DNA of 64,000 nt from Agapetus fuscipes (Eukaryota > Arthropoda > Insecta > Trichoptera > Glossosomatidae), in assembly GCA_951799405.1 (NCBI GenBank), contig OX637334.1:9300001-9364000 (forward strand), given 5' to 3'. Below, one piece after another: positions 31,096 to 40,884 of the stretch. The stretch's first letter is position 1. The number at the start of each line of letters is the position of its first letter. Position numbers and translations under genes: made by a program. The notes below the pieces were generated by a model. The model had not been told where the DNA came from. It made no database searches and saw only the letters and a program-made list of their open reading frames with translations.

Positions 31096-31636
31096 TCTCG
31101 AAAAAAATTGCCGCTTCTTGCTTTAAAATGATGGTGATGTAGATTTCATACAACGTACTTTTCTTGTTTATTTTTTCAGGTGTAAGCTGCACAACTCCTA
31201 AAAACGTAAAGTATGGAATATGAACGTAATGAAGAGTTATAAATCACGAGAAGAGTTAGGCAGTTTTCATTAAAGAGCTCTTATTTTGGCGAGAGCCCTG
31301 TAAGTACTTACAAGGTTCCTGAAAATATACACAGGGTGCTCGGAATTCCAACGCGTGCAGAAGTTAGAGGAGAGATCACGGAATGTTTCATTTTCATCAC
31401 GTGAATATTTTGTGATTTCTTTTCATGTATTTTTTCATTTTTGTATTTTCTCACATGTATTTTTCTTTCCCTGATTTTTTTAAGCACATCATTTCTCTTA
31501 CAGGCATGTAATTATATTGTTATCCTTGGTTTCCTCTATATAAACTTGTATTTTTTTATAACTGGTCGCGTATTGCACCCTCTGCATGACTAGACTGGAA
31601 TAAATATTATTATTATTATTATGTTCCATGAATATT
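31096..31636. other. Unexplained interval ending in an ATT microsatellite
   Basis: No ORF. GACTAGACTGGAATAAATATT then (ATT)n near 31600-31620 looks like the 3' end of an unknown retroelement. Confidence 0.35.
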
Positions 31637-31910
31637 CTTTGACTTATATGTAGGTTGGTATGACGCTGACCACCCATACTGTAAACAGTGGTTCACTTTG
31701 CCAATGTTACCCCTGTTTCAGGGAAGGTCGGTAAGAGTTGCAGGGCTTATGTTCATTTGAGATTGTTTTTTTTTAACAATATATTGTAGGTCCACATGCG
31801 GCATGTGTGAGCGCGAAATTATGCGTGTCTGCTTGTGGGAATACATTTAATATGAATATCAAATGATACATATCTTTGCAACTTAGATTTAGATTTAGTT
31901 TAGAATGGAG
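31637..31910 (+). repeat. Module A copy, full length
   Basis: From TCTTTGACTTATATGTAGGT through CCCCTGTTTCAGGGAAGG, CACATGCGGCATGTGTGAGC to CTTAGATTTAGATTTAG. It lies directly upstream of the RTE element. Confidence 0.85.
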
Positions 31911-32157
31911 TTTTCTACGACTTATAAGCTCCGAGATAAATAATTGAAAGTTTTTTAAATAATATTACTCTAACCATTTCCATGTTCTAACAATCGCAAA
32001 GTTCTCGGGCAAAAGCTTTCTTAAAATATGAATGCTTCAAATAAATAAATTATTATATGGACAATATTTTTTCTGTTTTAATTTTTATGTTTTATAGCTG
32101 TATTTTTTATTTGTATTTTTAAACTCACTTTAGTTCTTAACATTTTGTTTTGTAGCA

Positions 32158-35100
32158 ATGGCCACCAACAATAATTTTAAATCTGTACATTGTGGAAATG
32201 CCACCACTAATTTTCATAGAAAGAATGAATGGGTTTTTGGGACATGGAATGTAAGGAAGATGAATGATTGCAAGGAGAAAGAAATTATGAATGTAATGAA
32301 AGAGAAACGAATAAAAGTAATGGGTGTGACAGAAACAAAAATGAAAGGGAATGGTGAGAAAGTATTAGCGAATGGTGAATTGTATATTTGGTCAGGTGTG
32401 GAAGATGGGAATGAAAGGCAGGGTGTAGGTGTGATTGTGAGTGAGTGTGTGAAGGGATGCATAGCGGGTTACCAAAGAATTTCTCCCAGGATTTTGGTTG
32501 TTAAATTGAAAATTAACAGTTTGAAACTTTTCTTGGTGACCTGTTATGCTCCTGTTGATTCAGAGTGTATGGAGGTGAGAATGAGTTTTTGGAATGAGCT
32601 GAATGCGGTTGTGCATGAAAGGAAGAATAATGAAAACATTGTAATTTTAGGTGATATGAATGGATGGATAGGTGCGCAGAGGGATGAATGTTTGAAAATT
32701 ATTGGTCCTGGTGGGAGAGGTGTAGTCAATGATAATGGGCGACATCTGATTGCTTTGTGTGCGGAGCACAGTCTTTTTGCATCGAATACTTGGTTTCGGC
32801 ATAAGGATGTGCATCTGTACACGAGGCAGATTGTGGGAAGTCGCACAATCATTGACTACATCTGTGTGGATGAAAGACTGAGAGGAGCCGTAAGAGATAG
32901 CCGTGTCTACCGCGGGCCTGAAATAGGCAGTGATCACTATCTCTTATGTGCTAAAATAATGCTTGGTGAAGTAAGAAAGAAGAAACGCAAGAAGCAAGTA
33001 AGAATGACTAGAATAAAAGTAGAAAGGCTGAATGAAGAAAATGTGAAAGAGAAGTATGTATCAGAGCTCCACAAAATTTTAAGTGTAAATGAACTTGAGA
33101 AGAATGTGTGTGGAAAAGATATTGAAAGCATGTGGAAAGATCTGAAGGAAGGAATGATTGAATGTGCTAAAAAAGTATGTGGGGTAACGAAAGGTGGAAA
33201 ATTGAAAGGAGATGCCTGGTGGAATGATAGAGTGAAAGAAGCTGTGAAAGTTAAGAAAAAGTGTTATGAAAATTGGCTGAATGATAGAAATGATAGAAAG
33301 CTAGAAGACGAATATAAGATAGCTAAGAGAATGGCAAAGACTATAATTTATGAAAGCAAGATGAATGAACAAAGAAAGATTGATGAAAGGATTAACAAAA
33401 GTTTCACCGACAGTAAGAAGGAATTTTGGAGGTGGATCAATGCGGATAGAAATAAATCTTCTGCATTGACCACTCCGGGAGTCAAAAGTGCTGCCGGTGA
33501 GATGGTATGGGAGAATGAAGAAGTATGCAAGAGATGGAAGAACTATTTTCAAGAAATTTTTGGCCAGGGTGAAAGAAGAATTTATGAACAGACAGATGAA
33601 GAGAATGAATTGAAGATTTTGAAAGAAGAAATGAAAGTGTCTATTTCACGTCTGAAGAATGGGAAGTCTGCTGGGTTTGATGGTATAAATGGTGAAATGT
33701 TGAAAGCAGGAGGTGAATGTGTGATAGATTGGATGTTTGAATTATGTAAGCTTTGTGTGAATGCAGGAGTGGTACCGATGGATTGGAGGAAGGCAGTCAT
33801 TGTTCCCATTTACAAAGGTAAAGGGGACAAAAAAGACTGTCAGAACTTCAGACCAATCAGTCTACTCAGTATACCAGGAAAAGTCTTCTGTAAGGTGATT
33901 ATAAAAAATGTGATTCTGACTACTAGCAAAAGGGTTTCCGATATACAGTCCGGCTTTATGGCCGGTAGAGGCTGTGTTGATCAGATTTTCACTCTACGAC
34001 AACTTGTTGAAAAACAATTGTCGGTGAGGGGGAAACTATTCACGGCCTTTGTGGATCTGGAAAAGGCTTTTGACTCAGTGGACAGAGGTATGTTGTGGGA
34101 TGTTTTGAAAGCATACGGAGTGAATGGAGCTCTACTCAATGCGGTGCATGCGAACTATGAGAATAGTATGGCTTGCATTCGTATTGATGGTGAGTATAGT
34201 GAATGGTTTGAAGTTTTTAAGGGTGTAAGGCAAGGATGTGTGATGAGCCCATGGCTATTTAACATAGTCATGGACAAGTGTGTTCGAGATGCTAGACTTG
34301 ATGATTGTGGATTAATGATAGGAGAGAGCAAAGTAAGCGTTCTACTGTATGCGGATGATGCAGTCCTTGTATCTGATTCAGCAGTGGAATTGCAAATGAT
34401 GCTCTCTAGATTGAACGAAGCTTTGAAAGGTAATAATTTGAAGTTGAATGCAAGAAAGACGAAAGTTTTGATTTTTGAAAGAGATGATGAAAATATGAAT
34501 TATGAATTTAAAATTAATGGAATGAATGTTGATGTCGTAAATGAGTTTGTATATTTGGGAAGTAAGTTTGAAAAAGATGGAAGAATGGCCGGTGAATTTG
34601 AAAGAAGAATAATGAAAGGCAGGTGTGTACTGGGTGCGACCGCTTGCATCGCCAGGAACCAAAATCTCTCAAAAAATGTTAGATTGGCGGTGCACGGTGG
34701 TATACTAGTGCCAACCTTGATGTATGGAAGTGAAGCCTGGACGGTGAGTGAAAGGGAAATTAGTAAAGTCCATACAGTAGAAATGGACTATCTAAGAAGT
34801 ATGATTGGGAAAAAACGAAGTGACAGGGTGAGGAATGATTTTGTAAGAGAAGAATGTGGTGTAAGGGAAAGTGTGAAAGTGAAGATTAAAAGAAGTATGT
34901 TAAGATGGTTCGGGCATTTGGAGAGAATGAGTGATGAAAGATTGACGAAGAAAGTATATGTTGCTAGAATAGATGGATGTCGTGGTAGAGGAAGACCGAG
35001 AAAAGTATGGAAGGATCAAATCTCTGAAATAGCGAATGACTGGGATATCCAGAGTCATAATAAAAGGAGGACTTGTATGAAAAAGGTTATGACTCTGGAT

Positions 35101-35163
35101 GAAATGAAAGAAGTATGCAAGGACAGGAAGAAGTGGCGGCTAATCTGCAATGTTGATTTCTAA
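32158..35163 (+). CDS. LINE ORF: APE-type endonuclease plus reverse transcriptase, intact
   Basis: 1001 residues. The N-terminal apurinic-type endonuclease nicks the target. It shows GTWNVRK with N31, E59 in TET, GDMNGWIG at 165-172 and the closing SDH at 258-260. A basic linker (about 265-420) is followed by the polymerase: PIYKGKGD and FRPIS-type fingers, palm motif A FVDLEKAFD with D633, RQGCVMSP, and YADD at 731-734. The C-terminal part (about 860-1001) has SEAW, RWFGHLERM and a GRGRPRKVW block, as in RTE-like insect elements often labelled endonuclease-reverse transcriptase or craniofacial-development-protein-like. No stop or frameshift interrupts it and all core residues are present. 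The start ATG is the first in frame, two bases after a TTTTGTTTTGTAG stretch that resembles a splice acceptor. Its truncated relatives in this window share the same C-terminus, so this copy or a near twin has been active recently. Confidence 0.9.
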   Translation: MATNNNFKSVHCGNATTNFHRKNEWVFGTWNVRKMNDCKEKEIMNVMKEKRIKVMGVTETKMKGNGEKVLANGELYIWSGVEDGNERQGVGVIVSECVKGCIAGYQRISPRILVVKLKINSLKLFLVTCYAPVDSECMEVRMSFWNELNAVVHERKNNENIVILGDMNGWIGAQRDECLKIIGPGGRGVVNDNGRHLIALCAEHSLFASNTWFRHKDVHLYTRQIVGSRTIIDYICVDERLRGAVRDSRVYRGPEIGSDHYLLCAKIMLGEVRKKKRKKQVRMTRIKVERLNEENVKEKYVSELHKILSVNELEKNVCGKDIESMWKDLKEGMIECAKKVCGVTKGGKLKGDAWWNDRVKEAVKVKKKCYENWLNDRNDRKLEDEYKIAKRMAKTIIYESKMNEQRKIDERINKSFTDSKKEFWRWINADRNKSSALTTPGVKSAAGEMVWENEEVCKRWKNYFQEIFGQGERRIYEQTDEENELKILKEEMKVSISRLKNGKSAGFDGINGEMLKAGGECVIDWMFELCKLCVNAGVVPMDWRKAVIVPIYKGKGDKKDCQNFRPISLLSIPGKVFCKVIIKNVILTTSKRVSDIQSGFMAGRGCVDQIFTLRQLVEKQLSVRGKLFTAFVDLEKAFDSVDRGMLWDVLKAYGVNGALLNAVHANYENSMACIRIDGEYSEWFEVFKGVRQGCVMSPWLFNIVMDKCVRDARLDDCGLMIGESKVSVLLYADDAVLVSDSAVELQMMLSRLNEALKGNNLKLNARKTKVLIFERDDENMNYEFKINGMNVDVVNEFVYLGSKFEKDGRMAGEFERRIMKGRCVLGATACIARNQNLSKNVRLAVHGGILVPTLMYGSEAWTVSEREISKVHTVEMDYLRSMIGKKRSDRVRNDFVREECGVRESVKVKIKRSMLRWFGHLERMSDERLTKKVYVARIDGCRGRGRPRKVWKDQISEIANDWDIQSHNKRRTCMKKVMTLDEMKEVCKDRKKWRLICNVDF

Positions 35164-35279
35164 TGTTGGTGTATTCATTTGCTACATTTTTTGCATAGGA
35201 AATTTTTGACTTTTTTTGTATAGATTTCTTTGTAAGGTTTTGTTCTTTTTTATATTTAAATGTAATTTATTATTCATAT

Positions 35280-35535
35280 TCCTTGACTTATAGGTTGGTA
35301 TGAGGCTGACCACCCATACTGTAAAAAATGGTTCACTTTGCCAATGTCACCCCTGTTTCAGGGAAGGTCGGCAAAAGTTGTGGGGCTTATGTTCATTTGA
35401 GGTTTGGATTTTATTTGTAAGTACACATTCAGCATTTGTAAGCGCGAACTACACTTGTTGGTTTGTGGGCATACATCTGAGAGCTTTAAATGAATATATC
35501 CTTGCAACTTAGATTATAGATTATAGATTATTATT
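35280..35535 (+). repeat. Module A at the 3' end of the RTE LINE
   Basis: The reference copy: TTCCTTGACTTATAGGTTGG, GTAAAAAATGGTTCACTTTG, CCCCTGTTTCAGGGAAGG, GTAAGCGCGAACTACACTTG and the final GATTATA repeats. All other A copies align to this part. Confidence 0.9.
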
Positions 35536-35540
35536 ATCTT

Positions 35541-36030
35541 CTAGGAATTATAATGTTTTGGAAGACTCCGATTGAAAGTTCATGAGCTTCCTTGAGATAG
35601 AGAGACCCCTGTACACTGTAGTTTCTTGATGTTTTATAACTAATACAAAAAAAATAATGTTCTAAAAATTACAAAGTTTGTGAAGTCCCTTGTGATAGAG
35701 CGACGTCTGTAAACCGTAGTTTCCAGAATTCCTTGACAATAAGTAGGTATAACTAAGTATTAGATAATTTAATGTTCTAAAAATTATAGTGTTCTAGAAA
35801 TGAAGGATTCAGCTAGAGCGCTTAAGAATAACCCTTGAGAAAGAGCAGCACCTGCAACCAGAGTTGACAGGGTTCCTAAAATGTTAAGTAAATTAAAAAG
35901 AAAATTTCATGTTCTAAAAATTATAATGTTGTAACAATTATAATGTTCTGAAAGAGCTCTGTTGGATGGTTGGCGAGGTCCCTTGAGATAAAGCGACACC
36001 TGCAACCCAGAGAGTTTACCACCGAGTTGC
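35541..36030 (+). repeat. Degenerate tandem array, four units of ~95-150 bp
   Basis: The core recurs at ~35591 (TTCCTTGAGATAGAGAGACC), ~35687 (TCCCTTGTGATAGAGCGACG), ~35829 (ACCCTTGAGAAAGAGCAGCA) and ~35979 (TCCCTTGAGATAAAGCGACA). Each is followed by CTGTA/CTGCAA and separated by ATGTTCTAAAAATTA words. Non-coding and old. Confidence 0.65.
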
Positions 36031-36329
36031 TAAATGTAAAATAACTTCCCGGAAATCAAATGAATGCGGAGAAATGCGAGAGCTTTTTTATTTGCCTTTT
36101 ATGAATAAATTTTGTTGTTTATTTAAACACAGATGAACAAATTCATTCTCGGAATAAGCATAACAAATATTTCTGAATTATATCTCCTTAAAACTTTTTT
36201 ATGTTTCTTTTAACAAAATGTTCTCGTCCGAACTGAACTTTTTTATTTCAAGTTTTTTCTTCTTTATTCGTTTTTTGTTCTTTCTCACTAAAGCCTCTTG
36301 ACGTATCACACTCTAAAACCATTTTTAAA

Positions 36330-36590
36330 TGATTTATTTGGTGAGCGCTGTTGGTGTGTGTCACGCCTGAAGAGTCATCTGTAAGCTCGGTTATCGCTAG
36401 TCAGCGACAATTCTGAAGCAAGACCCATTCATTGTAAGGCTGGTTGTACCTTTGGAAGACAAACGATTATTTTGTTACCAGCCAAAATATTGTTTTTTTT
36501 TGTGGTCCGCTAAAAATCGAACCCGCGACATTCCAATAATGACCCTGTAGCGTTAACCACTTGACTTTAGACGTAAAAAATACTTTTCAA
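36330..36590 (-). repeat. SINE D copy with full tail
   Basis: Minus strand: tRNA-like head GTCAAGTGGTTAACGCTAC...GCGGGTTCGATTTTTAGCGG. Then CCAGCCTTACAATGAA and TCTTGCTTCAGAATTGTCGC, and the tail CTTCAGGCGTGACACACACC...AGCGCTCACCAAATAAATCA. The tail matches the end of the CR1-like LINE at 38098-38165. Confidence 0.7.
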
Positions 36591-36689
36591 GTAGATGATT
36601 TATTTTATAGGTGGGAAATGAGGATAACATGGACCTGAAGGGAAACTAATTAAAAGGAATTGTGTGTTTCGGTAAAGTTTAAAAAAAAT

Positions 36690-37110
36690 TGTGTTTCTCT
36701 AAAGACTTTCACGCAGGCACTGGAGAGACGTATTGAAGCATTCGAGATGTGTCTATACCGAAAAATGCTTCGGATCTCTTGGCGTGATCGAGTCACCAAT
36801 GAAGAAGTCTTTCAACGAATGCGCACTACAAAGGAGCTCCTGCCTACCATTAAGCAGAGAAAGCTAATGTACTTCGGTCACATTATGAGAAATGAGAAGT
36901 ACCGTCTCCTTCATCTTATCATTCAGGGTAAGATTGAGGGGAAAAGATCTCAGGGACGCCGAAGGACATCGTGGCTGAAGAACCTGCGACAGTTGTTCGG
37001 CAGAAGCACCAAGTCCCTATTTCGAGCCGCAGCATCAAAAATCAAAATAGCTATGATGATCGCCGATCTTCGTTAGAAGTGGCACAAGAAGAAGAAGAAG
37101 AAAGACGGAG
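36690..37110 (+). pseudogene. LINE family L, polymerase C-terminal tail
   Basis: The frame ending at 37076 reads ...ERRIEAFEMCLYRKMLRISW, RDRVTNEEVFQRM..., ...RKLMYFGHIMRNEKYRLLHL..., ...GKIEGKRSQGRRRTSWLKNL and ...KIKIAMMIADLR. This is the C-terminal domain of an RTE-like LINE polymerase, distinct from the element at 32158. The upstream palm domain is absent, so it is a 5'-truncated insertion. It ends in (AAG)n at 37085-37100, the LINE's own simple-repeat tail. Shorter scraps of L occur at 46895, 49690, 51535(-), 58530(-) and 61980. Confidence 0.75.
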
Positions 37111-37498
37111 GTTCACAATAGTTTGCAGAGTCAGCATCGCTATTCCTGAACAGGTCAAACCACTATATCTTATCTTCCTCTAACATTTATCATCAAGATA
37201 AGCATCTCATCTTTTCAATTTAGATTACGTACAGAGTTTATATATTTTTAGCCGTTTTTTATAAAAAAATAATTATTTTTTAAGTTTGGATTCTACGATG
37301 CGTGAAATGTTTGTACGCTGAAGGCGCTTGATGCGATTAGAAATAGACTTCAAAGCGATCCTGATTATAGAGCAACAGGCCACGATGAGGTGGGTTAAAT
37401 TTACGATAGTGCCGCAATAATAACAGGGAAACCCGGATAATAGAACCTAAAAAAGTAAAAAGATTTTTAGAACATCCAACTAAGCTCAACTTCTGCAT

Positions 37499-37592
37499 TG
37501 TCCCTGAAGGAGTTGTATGTGGCGTGTGAAACCTATTTGTTTTTACAAGTAAAGGGACCGGCCTCACGCCAACCACTACAGTTGAAACACAA
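37499..37592 (-). repeat. SINE B fragment
   Basis: CCCTGAAGGAGTTGTATGTG, ACCTATTTGTTTTTACAAG and GGGACCGGCCTCACGCCAAC. 37111-37498 shows nothing recognised. Confidence 0.65.
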
Positions 37593-37739
37593 GTCATCCA
37601 ATTCAGAGTTGCATCTTCTTCGCCATATTTTCCCGACCTTTCATTATTTTTATCATGAGATCGACAGTCCTGGGTGGGCCTTGGCTGAATCCATGATTCT
37701 TCTACACTCTCGCCTATTCATCTCATTTGCTCTCGAGCT

Positions 37740-38165
37740 ACGTATGCTGTTAAAAACACTACATTGGCTTCGTTTCCCGGAGAGGGTGGTCTACCGTGTT
37801 TGTGTGATGGTATATAAAGCCATCAATGGCTTGGCTCCACCTTATTTGATTGACATGATGTTGCCTGTTGAGATGGGTGTAAGGAGGCAGACACTCAGAT
37901 CCGCGGGCGATGGAGGAGTCAATTTGGTTCAGCCACGCCATCAGATTCGTACAAATTTCGGACTCCGCGCTTTCCGTGTTGCGGGTCCGGTGGAGTGGAA
38001 CAGACTGCCACCCGGAGTGAAGAACTCCAAATCTGTGGATGTCTTTCGCGGAGCACTCAAGACACACCTTTTTAGAAAGTCTTATCCATGATCGGAGAGG
38101 GCCCTTAAGGTGTGACACACACAAAAACGGCGCTCTCTTATCATTTGTAATTTAAAATAAATTAG
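37740..38165 (+). pseudogene. CR1/L2-like LINE polymerase C-terminal tail and 3' UTR
   Basis: The frame reads TLHWLRFPERVVYRVCVMVY, KAINGLAPPYL..., ...RRQTLRSAGDGG..., ...FGLRAFRVAGPVEWNRLPPG and ...VDVFRGALKTHLFRKSYP before the stop at 38091. LHWL-P, YKA-x-NGLAP-YL, R-A-F-x-V-x-GP-W-N-LP and the F-K/R-x-LKTHLF ending are the hallmark of CR1/L2-type LINEs. About 115 residues survive. The open frame extends artificially upstream into a SINE B fragment. The 3' UTR (38098-38165: GGTGTGACACACACAAAAAC, GGCGCTC, ending ATTAGCCTAATCTAATC) is shared with SINE D. Confidence 0.8.
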
Positions 38166-38167
38166 CC

Positions 38168-38415
38168 TAATCTAATCTAAGTTGCAAAGATGTGTTACAT
38201 TGGAGATTCACATTACATGCATTCTCACAACCAGACACGTACAAGTTCGCGCTTGCACATGCCTCATGTGAACCTACAACATAAAAACCAAATTTCAAAT
38301 GGACATACACCCTGCAACTCTTGCCGTCCTTCCCTGAGACAGGGGTGACATTGGCAAAGTGAACCATTTTTACAGCATGGGTGGTCAGCCGCATACCAAC
38401 CTATAAGTCAAGGAC
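38168..38415 (-). repeat. Module A copy, full length
   Basis: Minus strand: tail at 38170, CACGTACAAGTTCGCGCTTG, CCTGAGACAGGGGTGACATT, GGTGGTCAGCCGCATACC. Its 5' edge (CCAACCTATAAGTCAAGGA) is duplicated in tandem at 38416-38433. Confidence 0.85.
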
Positions 38416-38469
38416 CAACCTATAAGTCAAGGATATTAGCCTATAAGCCTGATATTATTATTATTATTA

Positions 38470-38870
38470 CGTATGTCTGCCTTGGCTGCATCTGCATTGA
38501 CACCGTCCGTCCATCGCAATTTTGGTCTTTGGTATCCTTCGGCCTTGTACTGCTGAGAAAGTTAGGCGCTCAATGGAGTTGGGGTCCATTTTTATTATGT
38601 GACCAGCCCACTGCAGGTGCGCTACGTCAATGGTACTGACCACATCGGGCTCTCAGTAGATGTCATTGAGCTCTGTGTTGTACAGACATGAGATGGCGCC
38701 AACCATTGCCATTTCTTACCCGAGCGTAGATAGTTCTGAGAATCCACCTTTCGAATATAACAATCGTGGACACATTTTTTTTACAAGTTTCGGAGACGTC
38801 AGTAAGGACTTTTAAATTCCTTTTTGGATCGGCGAACAATTTTCTCTGTTATCTGAATCTAAACCTAAGT
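38470..38870 (-). pseudogene. LINE family M, polymerase C-terminal remnant
   Basis: On the minus strand: CLYNTELNDIY, a stop, EPDVVSTIDVAHLQWAGHII, KMDPNSIERLTFSAVQGRR, then in a shifted frame PKLRWTDGVNADAAKAD. This is the C-terminal region of an RTE/BovB-like LINE (pattern hydrophobic-H-x2-W-x-GH-hydrophobic, M-x2-x, GRR-x-x-x-PK-L-RW-x-DGV). It is broken by at least one stop and one frameshift. The segment 38730-38870 upstream is unreadable. Confidence 0.6.
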
Positions 38871-39275
38871 TGCTATATTCTATAATCTATAATCTATAAT
38901 CTAAGTTGCAAGGATATATTCATTCAAAGCTCTCAGATGTATGCCCACAAACAAACACGTGTAGTTCGCGCTTACAAATGCTGATTGTGTACTTACAAAT
39001 AAAATCCAAACCTCAAATGAACATAAACCCTGCAACTCTTGCCGACATTCCCTGAAACAGGGGTGACATTGGCAAAGTGAACCATTTTTTACAGTATGGG
39101 TGGTCAGCCTCATACCAACCTATAAGTCAAGGAATACGAGTAATAAATAACATTTAAGTATAAGAAAACAACAAAACCTTAAAAATAAATCTATACAAAA
39201 AAAGTAAAAAGTGTCTTATGCAAAAAATGTAGCAAGCCAATAAACCAACATTAAAAATCAGCATTGCAGATTAGC
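38860..39275 (-). mobile_element. 5'-truncated RTE LINE copy, 3' UTR and A only
   Basis: Minus strand: GATTATAGATTATAG tail near 38895, all of A, then beyond the A start the RTE 3' UTR (ATACAAAAAAAGTAAAAAG, GCAAAAAATGTAGCAAG) and the last codons of the ORF near 39260. Insertion was truncated almost at the stop codon. Confidence 0.85.
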
Positions 39276-39294
39276 CTTGCTATATTAATATTAA

Positions 39295-39500
39295 CAATTC
39301 ATACTAAATGCATGCCCACAAAGAGACACGTGAAAATTCGCGCTTACAAATGCTGCATGTGTAAATACAAATAAAAATCCATATCTCAAATGAAGCCTTG
39401 CAATTATTGCCGACCTCCCCTGAAACAGGGGTGGTATTGGCGACGTGAATCATTTTTACAGCATGGGTGGTCAGCCTCATACCAACGTGTCTATCAGTCT
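39295..39500 (-). repeat. Module A copy
   Basis: CATACTAAATGCATGCCCAC, TTCGCGCTTACAAATGCTGC, CCTGAAACAGGGGTGG and GGTGGTCAGCCTCATACCAA. 39501-40129 is AT-rich and unexplained. Confidence 0.8.
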
Positions 39501-40129
39501 AGGAACAAAAATTATAAAATACATAACCTTGTTACAAATCAAGACATCATTCAAAATTAACAATTAAAATTCAAATGTTGTAGCTGACAGCCGCCATGTT
39601 TTCGGTCCTCACATACGAGTATTTCTTTATCAATCACATAAAAATTAAAATAAAGAAAGAATAATCACCCAACATTACAGATAAACCGCCATTTTTTCGG
39701 TTCTTACATAATGACAATGATAATTGTTGATGAATGTTAATTAGAAGCGTTAATTGCATTGTCATTCAGACTCCGGGGATTTCCCTCCTTACACGGCCTC
39801 ATCATGAATACCAGATATACCAGCATAATTATTAATTAACCATTTGAATGAAGCAATTATCAAACGGAAATCTACAGATTATAACGATACGGGAATCAAT
39901 TAATTAATTACAAATTACGAAACTCATTCTCAAACGTAAGCGATATTCGGTTAATTGGAAGAGAAAAGAGAGTATTCAAGTTTCATTTACCTGATGAAAA
40001 CGTTCATAAGTATGTAATTTATAAAGTAAAAGTGGAAATAAAGCATCGTTTTTAAAAAAACTAAAAACATTTTCTTTTATCATACAATTTATAATTCATT
40101 TTCAGTGTCAATACATGTCAAAATGTCGT

Positions 40130-40650
40130 TCCTTGACTAAACGGCTGGTATGAGTCTGACTTACATGCTGTAAAACCTTGGTTAACTTTTCACAATGCCA
40201 CCCAAATGCCTGTATGATCCTTGACTTATAGTTTGATATGCGGCTGACCACCCATGCTGTAAAAATGGTTCACTTTACCAATGTCATCCCTGTTTCAGGG
40301 AAGGTCGGCAAGAGTTGCAGGGTGTATGCCCAATTGAAATTTGGGTTTTTTTATTGTAGGTTCACATGCGGCATGTGCAATCGCAAACTTGTACGTGTCT
40401 GCTTGTGAGAATGTATATAATGTGAATTCCCAATGTAACATATATTTGCAACTTAGATTAGATTAGATTATACCCAGGTGCCAGGGGAAAGCGGCAGAAG
40501 TACAAAGTTTATACTCATGTGAGGTTTTGTTTATTTTGTAAGTACACATGCAGCATGCGTAATCACGAACTTACACTGTCTGCTCGTCGGCGAACATTAA
40601 ATGTAAGCCCTTAATGCCAGACTATCTTTGCAATTTAGATCAAAGAAATC
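40130..40650 (+). repeat. Module A2 copy interrupted by a module A copy
   Basis: A2 starts at 40130 (TTCCTTGACTAAACGGCTGG) and stops at CACAATGCCACCC. A complete A copy follows (40217-40475, GATCCTTGACTTATAGTTTG to TTAGATTAGATTAGATTATA). A2 then resumes at 40476 (CCCAGGTGCCAGGGGAAAGC) and ends near 40645. A inserted into A2, so A2 is the older family. Confidence 0.75.
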
Positions 40651-40796
40651 CTGGTTAAACCAAGTTTGTTTCAAAGTCAAAATCTGACATGTTGGTAAAA
40701 GTCAAAAACGAGAAGTTTGTATCACGAAGTCTCGGAAACCTCTCAAAGGCGTTTTAGACGCTACCCCAGGCTTCTGTTCGCCAAGCATAAAACTAA

Positions 40797-40884
40797 CCAT
40801 AGCGTTTTACCAAAAATGTAGTGAAATTATAACAGCGCCTCTGATAACCCTGTCAGTTTCCATACATTTTTGGCGAAACACTAT
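40797..40884. mobile_element. Best fold-back copy of family C
   Basis: CATAGCGTTTTACCAAAAAT at the left is mirrored by ATTTTTGGCGAAACACTATG at the right. Interior GCGCCTCTGATAACCCTGTC. About 88 bp, no ORF. Confidence 0.7.

Larger units (their letters stand above)
32058..35535 (+). mobile_element. Apparently full-length RTE-type LINE
   Basis: About 3.5 kb: a ~100-bp AT-rich leader, one 1001-aa ORF (32158-35163), a short 3' UTR and the A module ending in GATTATA repeats at 35505-35535. A possible target repeat ATTATTAT lies at both ends (near 32050 and 35527) but is low-complexity. A single endonuclease-RT ORF, a short 3' UTR and a short-period tail are RTE-clade features. The 5' end is therefore inferred, not proven. 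Confidence 0.8.

Noticed and set aside
32214..33809. Minus-strand frames opposite the RTE ORF
   Set aside because: Ser/Thr/Phe/Ile-rich shadows of an A-rich coding strand; the plus-strand frame has all catalytic motifs.
37498..37740. N-terminal part of the 197-codon frame ahead of the CR1-like tail
   Set aside because: Its first ~30 codons are a reversed SINE B fragment and the rest matches no LINE; the frame is open by chance upstream of the true remnant.
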